DNA from: DAOSWM01 sp035380045
GTDB lineage: Bacteria > Bacteroidota > Bacteroidia > Bacteroidales > Tenuifilaceae
Assembly: GCA_035380045.1 (NCBI GenBank)
Contig: DAOSWM010000020.1
Coordinates: 1 to 51,602 of the forward strand
Direction of reading: 5' to 3'
Length of the DNA stretch: 51,602 nucleotides
Positions 14,862-23,432 of this stretch are shown piece by piece (within the stretch, counting starts at the first letter, position 1; each line of letters begins with the position of its first letter). Under the pieces are notes generated by a model. It made no database searches and had not been told where the DNA came from. It was given only the letters and a program-made list of their open reading frames with translations. Both the position numbers and the translations under genes were made by a program.

Positions 14862-17348
14862 TTAAGCCTCTCTTCTCTGCAAGTGCTTCATTACAAAAAC
14901 AATATCGGAGTAAGATACCTTTTCGCCCAGTGAATTTTTTGCACCTCCAATGCTCTTGTTGTTGCTTTCGGTAAAGTAATCGGCAATTAGTTTAATTTTA
15001 TCGATTGAAACAAACTGCTCAACGTTTAACTCTCCCGTAGCCACAAAACCTGCCAGGTGTCCCTCGATAGTTGAGATAGCCATACCTCGTTCGTTGGCAA
15101 TTTCCTTCACGTTTTTACCCTCCTTCGCCATTTGAAGGCTTAGCATTTTTGAGCTGCCCTTGCTCTGCTTTTTTACTTTGGGTGCTTCAATTTCCGGCTC
15201 AGGAATTTCAATGTTGTTGTCGATGCAGTATGCTTTGATAATTTCAGAAATTTCGTAACCAAACTGTTTTATCTTTTTTTCGCCAAGTCCCTTAATTTTT
15301 TTGAGTTGGGTCGGCGATGTGGGAAGCTTGTTGGCCAGTAGAACCAGCGATTTGTAGGGTAGAATCATGTAGATTGGAACTTCCAGCTCCTCCGACTTGT
15401 CGTCGCGCCACGAACGGAGCAACGAGTAGAGTTTTGGGTGTGGTATATTCTTGTGTTGAATCTCATCTACCTGTTTCTGCTTCTTGCCCTTTGGGGGCAA
15501 ATCGATGGAGGCCTTTGCGCGGTCGTTCAGGTACTCCTTTAAAACGAATCCCTTGGTGGTGGAAGTAAGGCATTTTACCTTGTATTTCACCTCCTCGTTC
15601 AGCTTCTCAATGCTGTCGGAAATTGTTTTTCGAATTGCTTTGTTGTCGCTTTCGGGCTTGTAGCTATTTAGTACGGTTTCAATTTGTGTTTCAATTTTTT
15701 CCAGGAAGTATGTTGATGCTTTCTGAATTCGCACTTGCAACGTTTCGTTTTCCTCAACTTCTGGTTTTTGGGAGAAAAGTTGTTGGATTTGCACCTTGAA
15801 CTTATCGGCAACTTCTGCAATATCGGTTTTTACGGCACTCTTCATGCGGTCGAAAAGGTCGAAGGTGCTTTTATCGAGGCTCGCCAGATTCTCGATTACG
15901 GTTTTTAGTACGAATTCAGTTTGCCTTTGAAGCCTTTCGAAGTTGAAAAGGTCCATAAGCAGTTCCTGCTGGTACTTAATTTTCGCTTCGGTGAGGGTTT
16001 GCTGTGTTGGCTGGTTCTCCTCAATTTCTTTAGTTACCGAACTTATAGTTCGGTCGCTTTTTACGCTGTGCTGGTTTATTTGTGAGCTGAGCACCAATCC
16101 TTCCAACGTTTTACAGCGACTGAGTGCCACGTAAACCTGCCCGTGGGCGAATGCTGCTTTCGCATCAATTATTGCTTTTTCGAATGTGAGCCCTTGGCTT
16201 TTATGAATTGTTATGGCCCAGGCCAGTTTCAGCGGAAACTGAACGAAAGTCCCGATAACATCCTCCTTAATTTCTTTGCTCTCCTCGTCGATAAAGTACT
16301 TTACGTTCTGCCATTCGGTTCGCTCAACGGAAATCGGGTCGTCGTCGCCTGGACAATGAACCATAATGGTGTCCTCGTCAATATCCTCAATCCTTCCGAT
16401 TTTACCGTTGTAGAAAAGTTTTTCGCGTGAGGGGTCGTTCTTTACAAACATTACCTGTGCGCCAACCTTGAGCGTAAGCTCAAAATCGGTGGGGTAGGCG
16501 TGTTCTGGAAACTCGTTGTTTACAATTGCTTTAAAAGTGGCAGGTTTGTTTTCGAGCTTGCTTAGCTTCTTTTCGTTAATTGCCTGCGACTGGAAGTTAT
16601 GCGTTGTAAGAGTTATGTAACCTTGGTTCTCGCTCAGCTCAAAACCGGGTTTATGGCGCTTATTGAGTTCCAAAATTACGTCCTCATCAATCTCATTCTG
16701 GCGAACTTTATTTAGCAGGTCGATGAAATGGCGGTCGCTCTGGCGAAAAACGTGCTTCAGTTCAATGCTCACGTGGTCGGTTTTCAGCAGTGCTTTACTT
16801 CCGAAGAAGAAGTAGGTGTCGTAGTACTGGCGCAGCAGGTTCCACTCATCGTCCTTCACCACAGGTGCCAGCTGGTGAAGATCACCAATCATAAGCAGCT
16901 GAACACCGCCAAATGGCTTCGATCGGTCGCGAAATCGACGCAGCACTTCATCGATTCCGTCGAGCAAATCGGCACGAACCATGCTAATCTCATCAATCAC
17001 AAGCAAATCAATGCTTCTTATGATGTTTATTTTTTCGCGGTTAAACTTTTTGGCTGCTGCGCGTGGATTTTTTAAATCAACGTTTTGCTGGTTTTTTCCC
17101 AAAAGTTCGGCAGGTATTTGAGGGCCGAAGGGCATTTGGAAAAACGAATGAATGGTAACGCCTCCGGCGTTTATGGCTGCCACGCCGGTTGGCGCTACCA
17201 CTACCATGCGCTTTGGCGATACCTTTTTTAAGTTATGCAGAAATGTGGTTTTTCCGGTTCCTGCTTTCCCTGTTAGAAAAATATTGCGGTTTGTGTACTG
17301 AACAAAGTTGAATGCTAGCTGAAGTTCCGGGTTACTGAATGGGACCAT
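14862..17348 (-). CDS. Pif1-like superfamily 1 helicase with HRDC and C-terminal HTH domains
   Basis: The 828-residue protein starts with a Pif1/RecD2-like motor: Walker A GKAGTGKTTFLHNLKK near residues 26-41, VVAPTGVAAINAGGVTIHSFF (motif Ia), LLVIDEISMVRADLLD (Walker B, ~115) and IHKSQGLTFEKAIIDA (motif V region). After a long coiled linker comes an HRDC-type domain (LRSWRDDKSEELEVPIYMILPYKSLVLLANKLPTS...IKGLGEKKIKQFG). The protein ends in a wHTH/HTH domain (NVKEIANERGMAISTIEGHLAGFVATGELNVEQF) like that at the C-terminus of some RecQ proteins. Role: 5'-3' DNA unwinding in replication or repair, perhaps of G4 or stalled-fork structures. The HRDC-HTH tail borrowed from RecQ on a Pif1 motor is recurrent in Bacteroidota. 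It is encoded alone. Confidence 0.9.
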   Translation of the reverse strand: MVPFSNPELQLAFNFVQYTNRNIFLTGKAGTGKTTFLHNLKKVSPKRMVVVAPTGVAAINAGGVTIHSFFQMPFGPQIPAELLGKNQQNVDLKNPRAAAKKFNREKINIIRSIDLLVIDEISMVRADLLDGIDEVLRRFRDRSKPFGGVQLLMIGDLHQLAPVVKDDEWNLLRQYYDTYFFFGSKALLKTDHVSIELKHVFRQSDRHFIDLLNKVRQNEIDEDVILELNKRHKPGFELSENQGYITLTTHNFQSQAINEKKLSKLENKPATFKAIVNNEFPEHAYPTDFELTLKVGAQVMFVKNDPSREKLFYNGKIGRIEDIDEDTIMVHCPGDDDPISVERTEWQNVKYFIDEESKEIKEDVIGTFVQFPLKLAWAITIHKSQGLTFEKAIIDAKAAFAHGQVYVALSRCKTLEGLVLSSQINQHSVKSDRTISSVTKEIEENQPTQQTLTEAKIKYQQELLMDLFNFERLQRQTEFVLKTVIENLASLDKSTFDLFDRMKSAVKTDIAEVADKFKVQIQQLFSQKPEVEENETLQVRIQKASTYFLEKIETQIETVLNSYKPESDNKAIRKTISDSIEKLNEEVKYKVKCLTSTTKGFVLKEYLNDRAKASIDLPPKGKKQKQVDEIQHKNIPHPKLYSLLRSWRDDKSEELEVPIYMILPYKSLVLLANKLPTSPTQLKKIKGLGEKKIKQFGYEISEIIKAYCIDNNIEIPEPEIEAPKVKKQSKGSSKMLSLQMAKEGKNVKEIANERGMAISTIEGHLAGFVATGELNVEQFVSIDKIKLIADYFTESNNKSIGGAKNSLGEKVSYSDIVFVMKHLQRREA

Positions 17349-17379
17349 TGATTAAACCTTGAATTAACATTTTGATTTC

Positions 17380-18396
17380 CTATGAGTTTTCGCTCAGAAG
17401 TTTCTTTAACCCATTGATTTGCTCAGGTGAGCCCAGAACGAACAGCATGTCGTTAGGTGTAAGCAAGGTATCGGGAGAGGGGTTAAGAACGTATTCGTTA
17501 TCGCCATTTTTTAATCCCAGTATCGTTACGCCGCTTACCTCACGAATTTTCAGATTGCCAATGGATAGGTTGTTGTTTCTTTCTGAAATTGAAGCGCAAG
17601 ATATTTCTACCAGCGATACGTCGCTTTGGTTTGCCAGCATTATGTTTTCAATAAACTCCAGAATGTCGGGCTGAATAACCAGCGTGGCCATTCGCTGTCC
17701 TCCAACAGTGTCGGGCATAATTACGTTCGATGCCCCGGCAATTTTTAGCTTCTTATCGTTACCAACAGAGGATGCCCGGCTAATAATTTTAATTTTGGGA
17801 TTCAGCTCGCGGGCTGTAACTACAACAAAAAGGTTATCGGCATCGTTGGGTAGTGCCGTTATTATTGCCCGTGCGCGATTAATTCCGGCAGCAAGCAGCA
17901 CCTTGTCCTCCGTTGCATCGCCTTGGGTGTAAAGTATTTCGGGTATTTCAGCTAAAAGCTGAATATTCTCGGGTTTGTTATCAATTACTACAACCGGAAT
18001 ACGGTGCGAAAGCAGCACCTTAACAGCCTGCTGTCCGTTTCGTCCGTAACCCACAACAATTACATGTTGGCTTACTGTTTCTAGTTTCTTTTCCACCTTC
18101 TTGTTGTTATTTAAGTTGCTTGCCATAAGTTCAACAAAATGTTTTGTAATTAGCGAAAGAGCAAAGGCAAAAATTCCTAAGCTTATAATTATTAACAGAA
18201 TGGTGAACCACATTCCAGGTACGCTTAGGGTTCTCACTTCCTTGAAACCTACGGTACCCATAGTAATTATGGTCATGTAGAAGGCTTCGGTAAAAGAGAA
18301 GTCTTCAATGGCCATGTAGCCTAAAACCCCAATTGCCAGTATGGTAACCATTAAAATAATAGCTACTGAAAAGGCACTTCTGTTCGCTCTATCCAA
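17380..18396 (-). CDS. Two-TM potassium channel with cytoplasmic RCK (TrkA-N/TrkA-C) domains
   Basis: The 338-residue protein has TM1 (FSVAIILMVTILAIGVLGYMAI), a pore helix and filter (TIITMGTVGFKEV), and TM2 (GMWFTILLIIISLGIFAFALSLI). It then has an RCK domain with the Rossmann motif VIVVGYGRNGQQAV and ends with a TrkA_C domain (residues ~250-338, SLVEISCAS...NDMLFVLGSPEQI). The organisation is that of MthK-like ligand-gated K+ channels of the inner membrane. The filter reads TVGFKE rather than the textbook TVGYGD; the TVG core is kept. It is encoded 31 bp upstream of the helicase gene on the same strand, so the two may share a transcript. Confidence 0.9.
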   Translation of the reverse strand: MDRANRSAFSVAIILMVTILAIGVLGYMAIEDFSFTEAFYMTIITMGTVGFKEVRTLSVPGMWFTILLIIISLGIFAFALSLITKHFVELMASNLNNNKKVEKKLETVSQHVIVVGYGRNGQQAVKVLLSHRIPVVVIDNKPENIQLLAEIPEILYTQGDATEDKVLLAAGINRARAIITALPNDADNLFVVVTARELNPKIKIISRASSVGNDKKLKIAGASNVIMPDTVGGQRMATLVIQPDILEFIENIMLANQSDVSLVEISCASISERNNNLSIGNLKIREVSGVTILGLKNGDNEYVLNPSPDTLLTPNDMLFVLGSPEQINGLKKLLSENS

Positions 18397-18472
18397 TTGT
18401 GTTTAGGTTGTTATTTTTTGCAAAAAGTAAAATACTACACTAGGTTATTTATGCTGCAAGGTAATAAAAAAC

Positions 18473-18480
18473 TAACTTTG
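18473..18480 (+). promoter_or_regulatory. Candidate -7 element of the GNAT-nitrilase gene
   Basis: TAACTTTG matches TAnnTTTG, 24 bp before the start codon. No convincing -33 box. Confidence 0.45.
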
Positions 18481-18504
18481 TAAATAATACGTTAACCATC
18501 AACT

Positions 18505-20043
18505 ATGAAAGAAATTGAAAACATAAATTTGGTTTACCTAAAACCTAATGATTACCAGGATTTACGGGAAGCAATGATGGAGGCTTATTCCAATATGCCG
18601 AACTCGCTTTGGAAGAAGGAGCAGATTGAAAAGTTGATTAAGATTTTTCCCGAGGGGCAGGTGGCAATTAAGGTAAACGATAAGTTTGCGGGTTGTGCAT
18701 TATCCATTATTGTTGATTACGAACTGTTTGAGGATGGTCATACCTACCGGCAGGTAACAGGGAACTTTACGTTCGATACTCATACGTCAGCTGGTGATAC
18801 GCTATACGGAATCGATATTTTTATTCGTCCTCAATTCAGAGGATTACGCTTAGGCCGGCGATTGTACGATTACCGCAAGGAGCTTTGCGAGCGCCTGAAC
18901 CTAAAGGGCATTGCATTTGGTGGTAGAATTCCAAATTATCATGCCTATGCCGATTCTCTCACCTCGAAGGAGTACATTGAAAAAGTGAAGCGCAAGGAAA
19001 TTCATGATCCGGTTCTCGATTTCCAGATGTCGAACGATTTCCACCCTACAAAAATTCTGAAGGGCTACCTTTTAGGTGATGTAGAATCGAACGAGTATGC
19101 TGTGTTGCTAAAATGGAACAATATTTACTACGAGAAACCCAAAAAGAAGGCCGCAATTACTAAACGGGTTGTTCGCCTGGGGCTTATTCAGTGGCAAATG
19201 CGGCCCTACAAGAATTTGAATGAGCTCATGCAGCAGGCCGAGTACTTCGTTGATGCTGTTTCGGGTTACCGCTCCGATTTTGCCCTTTTTCCCGAATTCT
19301 TCAACGCACCGCTGATGGCTGAGAACAACCACCTAACTGAGGCCGAGGCAATAAGGGAGCTGGCAAAGCATACCGATATGCTAATGCGCAAGTTTTCAGA
19401 GCTGGCAATCTCCTACAACATCAACATAATTACGGGCAGCATGCCCGAATTTAAGAACAACCGTTTGTTAAACGTTGGTTTCCTTTGCAAAAGGGATGGC
19501 TCGGTTGAAAGGTTTGAGAAGTTGCATGTAACACCCGACGAGGCAAAAGTTTGGGGCTTACAGGGAGGTAGCCAGCTGAAGGCATTCGATACCGACTGCG
19601 GAAAAATTGGCATCCTAATTTGCTACGACGTTGAGTTCCCTGAGGTTTCCAGATTACTTGCCGATGAGGGAATGGACATTCTTTTTGTACCATTTTTAAC
19701 CGACACACAGAATGGGTACTCACGAGTTCGTAACTGCTCACAGGCTAGAGCCATTGAGAATGAGTGTTACGTAGCAATTGCCGGTAGCGTTGGCAACCTG
19801 CCAAAGGTCCACAACATGGACATTCAATATGCCCAGTCGATGGTATTTACCCCATGCGATTTCCCATTCCCAGTTAATGGCATAAAGGCCGAGGCAACGC
19901 CAAATACCGAAATGATTCTTATTGCCGATGTGGATATTGACCTGCTGCGTGAGCTTAACCAGTTTGGAAGTGTTAGAAATTTAAAGGATAGAAGGATTGA
20001 TATTTACAGTATTACGCGAGTTCGATGTGAGAGCAAATTATAA
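18505..20043 (+). CDS. Bifunctional GNAT N-acetyltransferase / carbon-nitrogen hydrolase
   Basis: The 512-residue fusion has an N-terminal GNAT domain (~1-205) with the acetyl-CoA-binding region FIRPQFRGLRLGRRLYDYRKEL. It also has a C-terminal nitrilase-superfamily domain (~220-505). The nitrilase triad is visible: Glu in ALFPEFFNAPLM, Lys in FEKLHVTPDEAKVWG, and Cys in ILICYDVEFPE. This two-domain protein is known in many bacteria (for example the YhcX type of Bacillus). The natural substrate of the family is, as far as I know, not firmly established; an amide is presumably both made and hydrolysed, or two different metabolites are handled. It is monocistronic with its own candidate promoter. 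Confidence 0.93.
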   Translation: MKEIENINLVYLKPNDYQDLREAMMEAYSNMPNSLWKKEQIEKLIKIFPEGQVAIKVNDKFAGCALSIIVDYELFEDGHTYRQVTGNFTFDTHTSAGDTLYGIDIFIRPQFRGLRLGRRLYDYRKELCERLNLKGIAFGGRIPNYHAYADSLTSKEYIEKVKRKEIHDPVLDFQMSNDFHPTKILKGYLLGDVESNEYAVLLKWNNIYYEKPKKKAAITKRVVRLGLIQWQMRPYKNLNELMQQAEYFVDAVSGYRSDFALFPEFFNAPLMAENNHLTEAEAIRELAKHTDMLMRKFSELAISYNINIITGSMPEFKNNRLLNVGFLCKRDGSVERFEKLHVTPDEAKVWGLQGGSQLKAFDTDCGKIGILICYDVEFPEVSRLLADEGMDILFVPFLTDTQNGYSRVRNCSQARAIENECYVAIAGSVGNLPKVHNMDIQYAQSMVFTPCDFPFPVNGIKAEATPNTEMILIADVDIDLLRELNQFGSVRNLKDRRIDIYSITRVRCESKL

Positions 20044-20296
20044 TTTCTGATAAATAAGATTTTTTGAAGAGAAATATGGTTGATATCGACTAAAAAACCT
20101 TATTTTTCATTACTAACCTTAGTAAAGATTCTATCCTTAGTTGAGATACTACCTTATTACCTTATGGTTTTTGAACAGAATGCTCTATGGCAGCAATTGA
20201 AATGATGTTTTTTTAGAACAAATTTATAAATAATCTGATTGTAAAATAACTAACTTAAAAAGAAGGATAACGCGGTGTAAGATGCTGTCCCTAGTT

Positions 20297-21697
20297 TTAT
20301 CGATACGTGTAGCATCCCGGTCCGGAATATTTAAAAGATTTCTTCTTCTTTTTCTGCTGCTTCTCACTGCAACCAAAAAGTAGGTTCATGCCAAACCGAA
20401 GGTTTGCCGTTTGTGCTTTATTGGGCCAAATAAATGCTAGAACATTGTCGGAAATAAGGTGGAAAACAAAGTTTTTTGAGCCAATTCCTAGCCCCACACC
20501 CACGTTATTGTATGAGCCATTCATTATCGAGTAGCTGATGCTTCCGGCAAGGTACTCAAGTTGAACAGTGTTTAACGATAATGTTAGCGATGGAACCGGA
20601 CGCCGAGGATAGAACTCGGTTCGTACTAAAACGCCTGCATTAAAGTTTGGGTGAAATCCGTAGGTTCCTCCAACGTTCACTTTGGGACAAAGTGTTGATG
20701 CGTAGGTTTCAGTGTTTTCGAATACTTTAATCTGGTTTTGAATCGAATCCGATAGAGTCTCGAGAAGTTCTCCAGTGTTGTTGAGGTCATCATCGGTTAA
20801 GCCGTTAAATGCGAAGCTACCCGTATTGTTGAACTGGTGAGTATCGGAGCGCCACCAAGTGGCGCCAAGATCGAGGATTGATGCTGACCAAACAATTGGA
20901 TCGGTTTTGTAAATAACACCAAAGTCGGCGGCAAAACCAATGTTCAATCTGTTGAACAGATATTTCATGATATTGATTTCGCCAACATCAATTCCATTAA
21001 CTTCATTTTCATCGTTAGTTGTAACTACCAGCGGGAACGATGCGTTTACCTGTGCTGCCCATTCGGCCAAAAGATTGTAGCTGCCATCCTCGGTGGTAAA
21101 CGAGAAAGGTTTTCTGCGTGTAGTAATATTCGCCTTCCCAAAAATTAGCTTTGCACGTGCACCCCAGCTAAGCTGGTCGTTGGTTTCCTTTGCTATGCCC
21201 AGAGAGTATTCGCGCAGGTGCGTTGCGTTTGCACCTAACCCGGTGGTTGACATTGTTCGGCCAATTAGGTTGTCGTTTCCGTAAACGGCCAAATCAATAA
21301 TTTTGCTGGGGTAGAATGCTTTAACATCAACCTTCTCAGCAATGTTAAAGGTGAAGTAAAAATCGGAGTATCTATATCCAAGTGTTATTAGGTTTGCGTG
21401 AATTTCTGAAGTTAGGTAATCCACAGAGTGTAATCCATCGGCAATGCTTTCGATGTTTAGCTGCTGTTCCCCGGCAGAGAGGTCATTGTACGAAAATCCG
21501 GTTGAAGTGGCGTTAATGTAAAGGGAGTTAAGCGCAGGAATTCCAATCATTAAATTGCAACGGGGCTGAATTGCTGGGTTAACGTACGCTGCCTGCGGCA
21601 AATCGTGCATAAAAAATAGCGTACGACTTTGCTGTCCAGTCACTTCATAAGATGAAAAGAGTATGCAAACAGCTATTATAATTTCAAATCTTCTCAA
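20297..21697 (-). CDS. DUF5723 family outer-membrane beta-barrel-like protein
   Basis: The 466-residue protein has a signal peptide (RFEIIIAVCILFSSYEVTGQQ). Its next block, TLFFMHDLPQAAYVNPAIQPRCNLMIGIPALNSLYINATSTGFSYNDL, is the start signature of DUF5723, a Bacteroidota family related to PorV/FadL-like barrels. Many alternating hydrophobic/polar stretches with terminal aromatics (LITLGYRYSDFYFTFNIAEK, WGARAKLIFGKA) fit beta strands of a barrel. Function is unknown. It lies 10 bp after a lipoprotein gene on the same strand and the two probably form an operon; a lipoprotein-barrel pair would sit together in the outer membrane. Confidence 0.8.
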   Translation of the reverse strand: MRRFEIIIAVCILFSSYEVTGQQSRTLFFMHDLPQAAYVNPAIQPRCNLMIGIPALNSLYINATSTGFSYNDLSAGEQQLNIESIADGLHSVDYLTSEIHANLITLGYRYSDFYFTFNIAEKVDVKAFYPSKIIDLAVYGNDNLIGRTMSTTGLGANATHLREYSLGIAKETNDQLSWGARAKLIFGKANITTRRKPFSFTTEDGSYNLLAEWAAQVNASFPLVVTTNDENEVNGIDVGEINIMKYLFNRLNIGFAADFGVIYKTDPIVWSASILDLGATWWRSDTHQFNNTGSFAFNGLTDDDLNNTGELLETLSDSIQNQIKVFENTETYASTLCPKVNVGGTYGFHPNFNAGVLVRTEFYPRRPVPSLTLSLNTVQLEYLAGSISYSIMNGSYNNVGVGLGIGSKNFVFHLISDNVLAFIWPNKAQTANLRFGMNLLFGCSEKQQKKKKKSFKYSGPGCYTYR

Positions 21698-21707
21698 AGC
21701 ATTCTTT

Positions 21708-22349
21708 TTAAACAGGAATGGAAAGTCCCACTCTGGCGCTGAGCGAAATTTGGAAACCGTATCCCGGATAGTAGTTAAACAAGAATATTGGAACTTTTAA
21801 GTTTGTAATCCGGCAAATGGGAACAACCTGGGTTGCGCGACCAATTCTTTCAAGACGCTCCTTGGTTACTTCAACTTTTTGACTCGATTTCCCAGTGGCA
21901 GTAATGGCTCCCTCCTCGTTGTAGCTGCTCGAAATAATATCTAAAGAGTTGGTATTAAAAAGTGAGTCTACAACAAAACCATACTCATCAATAAAGAAAA
22001 GTTGAATTCCACCGGTAGATGGGAACTCATTATCAAGCCGGAGGTTGAACTCGATAAAACGAATTTGATCTGCTTCCTCGCTAATATCCGATAGGGCAAA
22101 GTCTAAAGTGTCAGTAAGGGTAAGGTTTTTGTATTTTGCCCATTCGGGAACATCATCCTCAAGATTTATGGTTGGCATACCTTCTAGTACCATCGATTTA
22201 TCGATGGTGAATTTTTTTGAAATTAATGGTAGGGCAAAATCGGGAGTCCACTCTAAGCTCGTGGGAATTGGTTCGAACTTCTCCTTGTAGCAGCCAGTAA
22301 AGAGGAGTAGTGTGCATCCTGCTATAACGCAAAGCTTCCTTATTTTCAT
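21708..22349 (-). CDS. Putative lipoprotein of unknown function
   Basis: The 213-residue protein begins MKIRKLCVIAGCTLLLFTGCYKEKFEP, a lipoprotein signal with lipobox LFTGC (Cys at residue 20). The mature part starts with WTPDFALPLISKKFTIDKSMV, a WxPxxAxPL motif I associate with Bacteroidota surface-associated lipoproteins but cannot assign. The rest is predicted mainly beta by eye (FIEFNLRLDNEFPSTGGIQLFFIDEYGFVVDSLF). It is the first gene of a probable two-gene operon with the DUF5723 barrel protein. No function is proposed. Confidence 0.75.
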   Translation of the reverse strand: MKIRKLCVIAGCTLLLFTGCYKEKFEPIPTSLEWTPDFALPLISKKFTIDKSMVLEGMPTINLEDDVPEWAKYKNLTLTDTLDFALSDISEEADQIRFIEFNLRLDNEFPSTGGIQLFFIDEYGFVVDSLFNTNSLDIISSSYNEEGAITATGKSSQKVEVTKERLERIGRATQVVPICRITNLKVPIFLFNYYPGYGFQISLSARVGLSIPV

Positions 22350-22440
22350 TCTCCTTACGTTTAGTTTTACAGCAAGTTATAAAAGATTATTAATCTATGG
22401 GTTGGAATTGAAAAAAATGATTTAAAAAGAGTAAAAAAGT

Positions 22441-22470
22441 TTTGGTGAAACAAAAAAAAGTGTACTTTTG
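22441..22470 (+). promoter_or_regulatory. Promoter of tRNA-Leu
   Basis: TTTG (22441-22444), 18-bp spacer, TACTTTTG (22463-22470): a full match to the Bacteroidota -33/-7 consensus. Transcription would start about 5-7 bp upstream of the mature tRNA. Confidence 0.8.
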
Positions 22471-22481
22471 CACCTCGTTAC

Positions 22482-22563
22482 GCGGGTATGGCGGAATTGG
22501 TAGACGCGCTAGACTTAGGATCTAGTGCCGTAAGGCGTGGGGGTTCGAGTCCCTTTACCCGCA
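22482..22563 (+). tRNA. tRNA-Leu (anticodon UAG)
   Basis: Acceptor stem GCGGGTA (22482-22488) pairs with TACCCGC (22556-22562), with discriminator A at 22563. The anticodon stem CTAGA/TCTAG encloses loop CTTAGGA with anticodon TAG at 22516-22518. A long class II variable arm (TGCCGTAAGGCG region) and a GGGGTTCGAGTCCC T-arm are present. CCA is not encoded. It has its own promoter and terminator. Confidence 0.96.
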
Positions 22564-22571
22564 CAAAAAAA

Positions 22572-22598
22572 CCTCAGCAGAGTTGCTGAGGTTTTTTT
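22572..22598 (+). terminator. Rho-independent terminator of tRNA-Leu
   Basis: Perfect 8-bp stem CCTCAGCA (22572-22579) / TGCTGAGG (22584-22591), 4-nt loop, then seven T. Confidence 0.92.
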
Positions 22599-22608
22599 GT
22601 TTTCCGGA

Positions 22609-22663
22609 GGTTGAGCCTGCCGAAACCGAAGGAGGATAGGTGGTTTCGACAGGCTCAACCACC
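22609..22663. repeat. Palindromic dispersed repeat, copy flanking the N gap (left)
   Basis: An imperfect hairpin: GGTTGAGCCTGCCGAAACC (22609-22627) pairs with GGTTTCGACAGGCTCAACC (22642-22660) with one mismatch and a 14-nt loop. The whole 55-bp segment is repeated exactly at 22764-22818 on the other side of the gap. The core (TTGAGCCTGTCGAAAC) is a kind of intergenic repeat common in Bacteroidota drafts. Confidence 0.8.
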
Positions 22664-22763
22664 NNNNNNNNNNNNNNNNNNNNNNNNNNNNNNNNNNNNN
22701 NNNNNNNNNNNNNNNNNNNNNNNNNNNNNNNNNNNNNNNNNNNNNNNNNNNNNNNNNNNNNNN
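22664..22763. other. 100-N scaffold gap, probably spurious
   Basis: Exactly 100 N between two identical 55-bp flanks (22609-22663 and 22764-22818). The same geometry, again 55 bp, is seen at 43104-43313. The simplest reading is an unmerged contig-end overlap, so the true locus may hold a single copy and no gap. Confidence 0.75.
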
Positions 22764-22818
22764 GGTTGAGCCTGCCGAAACCGAAGGAGGATAGGTGGTT
22801 TCGACAGGCTCAACCACC
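22764..22818. repeat. Palindromic dispersed repeat, copy flanking the N gap (right)
   Basis: Exact copy of 22609-22663. It ends 2 bp before the stop codon of the response-regulator gene on the minus strand, so the hairpin would form just after that gene and could protect or terminate its mRNA. Confidence 0.8.
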
Positions 22819-22820
22819 AA

Positions 22821-23432
22821 CTACAGATAACCATCACTGTTGGCGATGCTAATGAGCGAGGCCGTATTTTTTGCGCCCAGCTTCATTATCAAATTCTTTC
22901 GGTGGCTATCCACGGTTAGCGGGCTAATGAACAGTTTTTCAGCAATTTCCTGGTTTGTAAATCCTTCGGCAATGAGTTTCAGTACCTCCATTTCGCGCTT
23001 GCTAATGTATATCGATTGTTCGTTTTGCTGGCGCAAGATTTTTTCAACCTCCTCACAGTAGTAAGTTTCACCCTCTGAAACGCAAATAATTGCCTCAATT
23101 ATTTCATCCGCACTAGAGCTTTTTAGCAAGTAACCCTGAACTCCTGCATCAATCATCGATTGAATGTAGTAGCGTTGGTTGTAGGTTGTAAGTGCTATCA
23201 CCTTTTGCGAAGGTGTTTTCTTGGTGATGCTTTTACAGATATTAATCCCATTATCATCGGGTAACCTAATGTCGAGAAGTACAACGTCGGGATTTAGAAA
23301 CTCAACCTTTTCCAGCGCTTCTTTCCCGGTTATTGCTATTCCGCAAACCTTTATGGAATCCAATTTTTCTAGGGATTTTACTAATCCCTGAGCAATCAAC
23401 GGATGGTCGTCAACTATAAGTACGTTAATCAT
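22821..23432 (-). CDS. NarL/LuxR-family response regulator
   Basis: The 203-residue protein has a receiver domain beginning MINVLIVDDHPLIAQGL, with the phosphoacceptor Asp54 in VVLLDIRLPDDNG and the conserved Lys in GYLLKSSSADE. It also has a C-terminal LuxR-type helix-turn-helix (SKREMEVLKLIAEGFTNQEIAEKLFISPLTVDSHRKNLIMKLG). It is the partner of the sensor kinase encoded immediately upstream; the two genes overlap by 8 bp, so translation is coupled. On phosphorylation it should dimerise and bind promoters; the regulon cannot be deduced here. Confidence 0.95.
   Translation of the reverse strand: MINVLIVDDHPLIAQGLVKSLEKLDSIKVCGIAITGKEALEKVEFLNPDVVLLDIRLPDDNGINICKSITKKTPSQKVIALTTYNQRYYIQSMIDAGVQGYLLKSSSADEIIEAIICVSEGETYYCEEVEKILRQQNEQSIYISKREMEVLKLIAEGFTNQEIAEKLFISPLTVDSHRKNLIMKLGAKNTASLISIANSDGYL

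Noticed and set aside
17600..17950. Plus-strand open frames over the potassium-channel and helicase genes
   Set aside because: They are antisense shadows of well-supported genes, with no domain or start signal.
22664..22763. Loss of real sequence in the 22.7-kb gap
   Set aside because: Identical 55-bp flanks and a second gap with the same overlap length make an unmerged contig overlap more likely.
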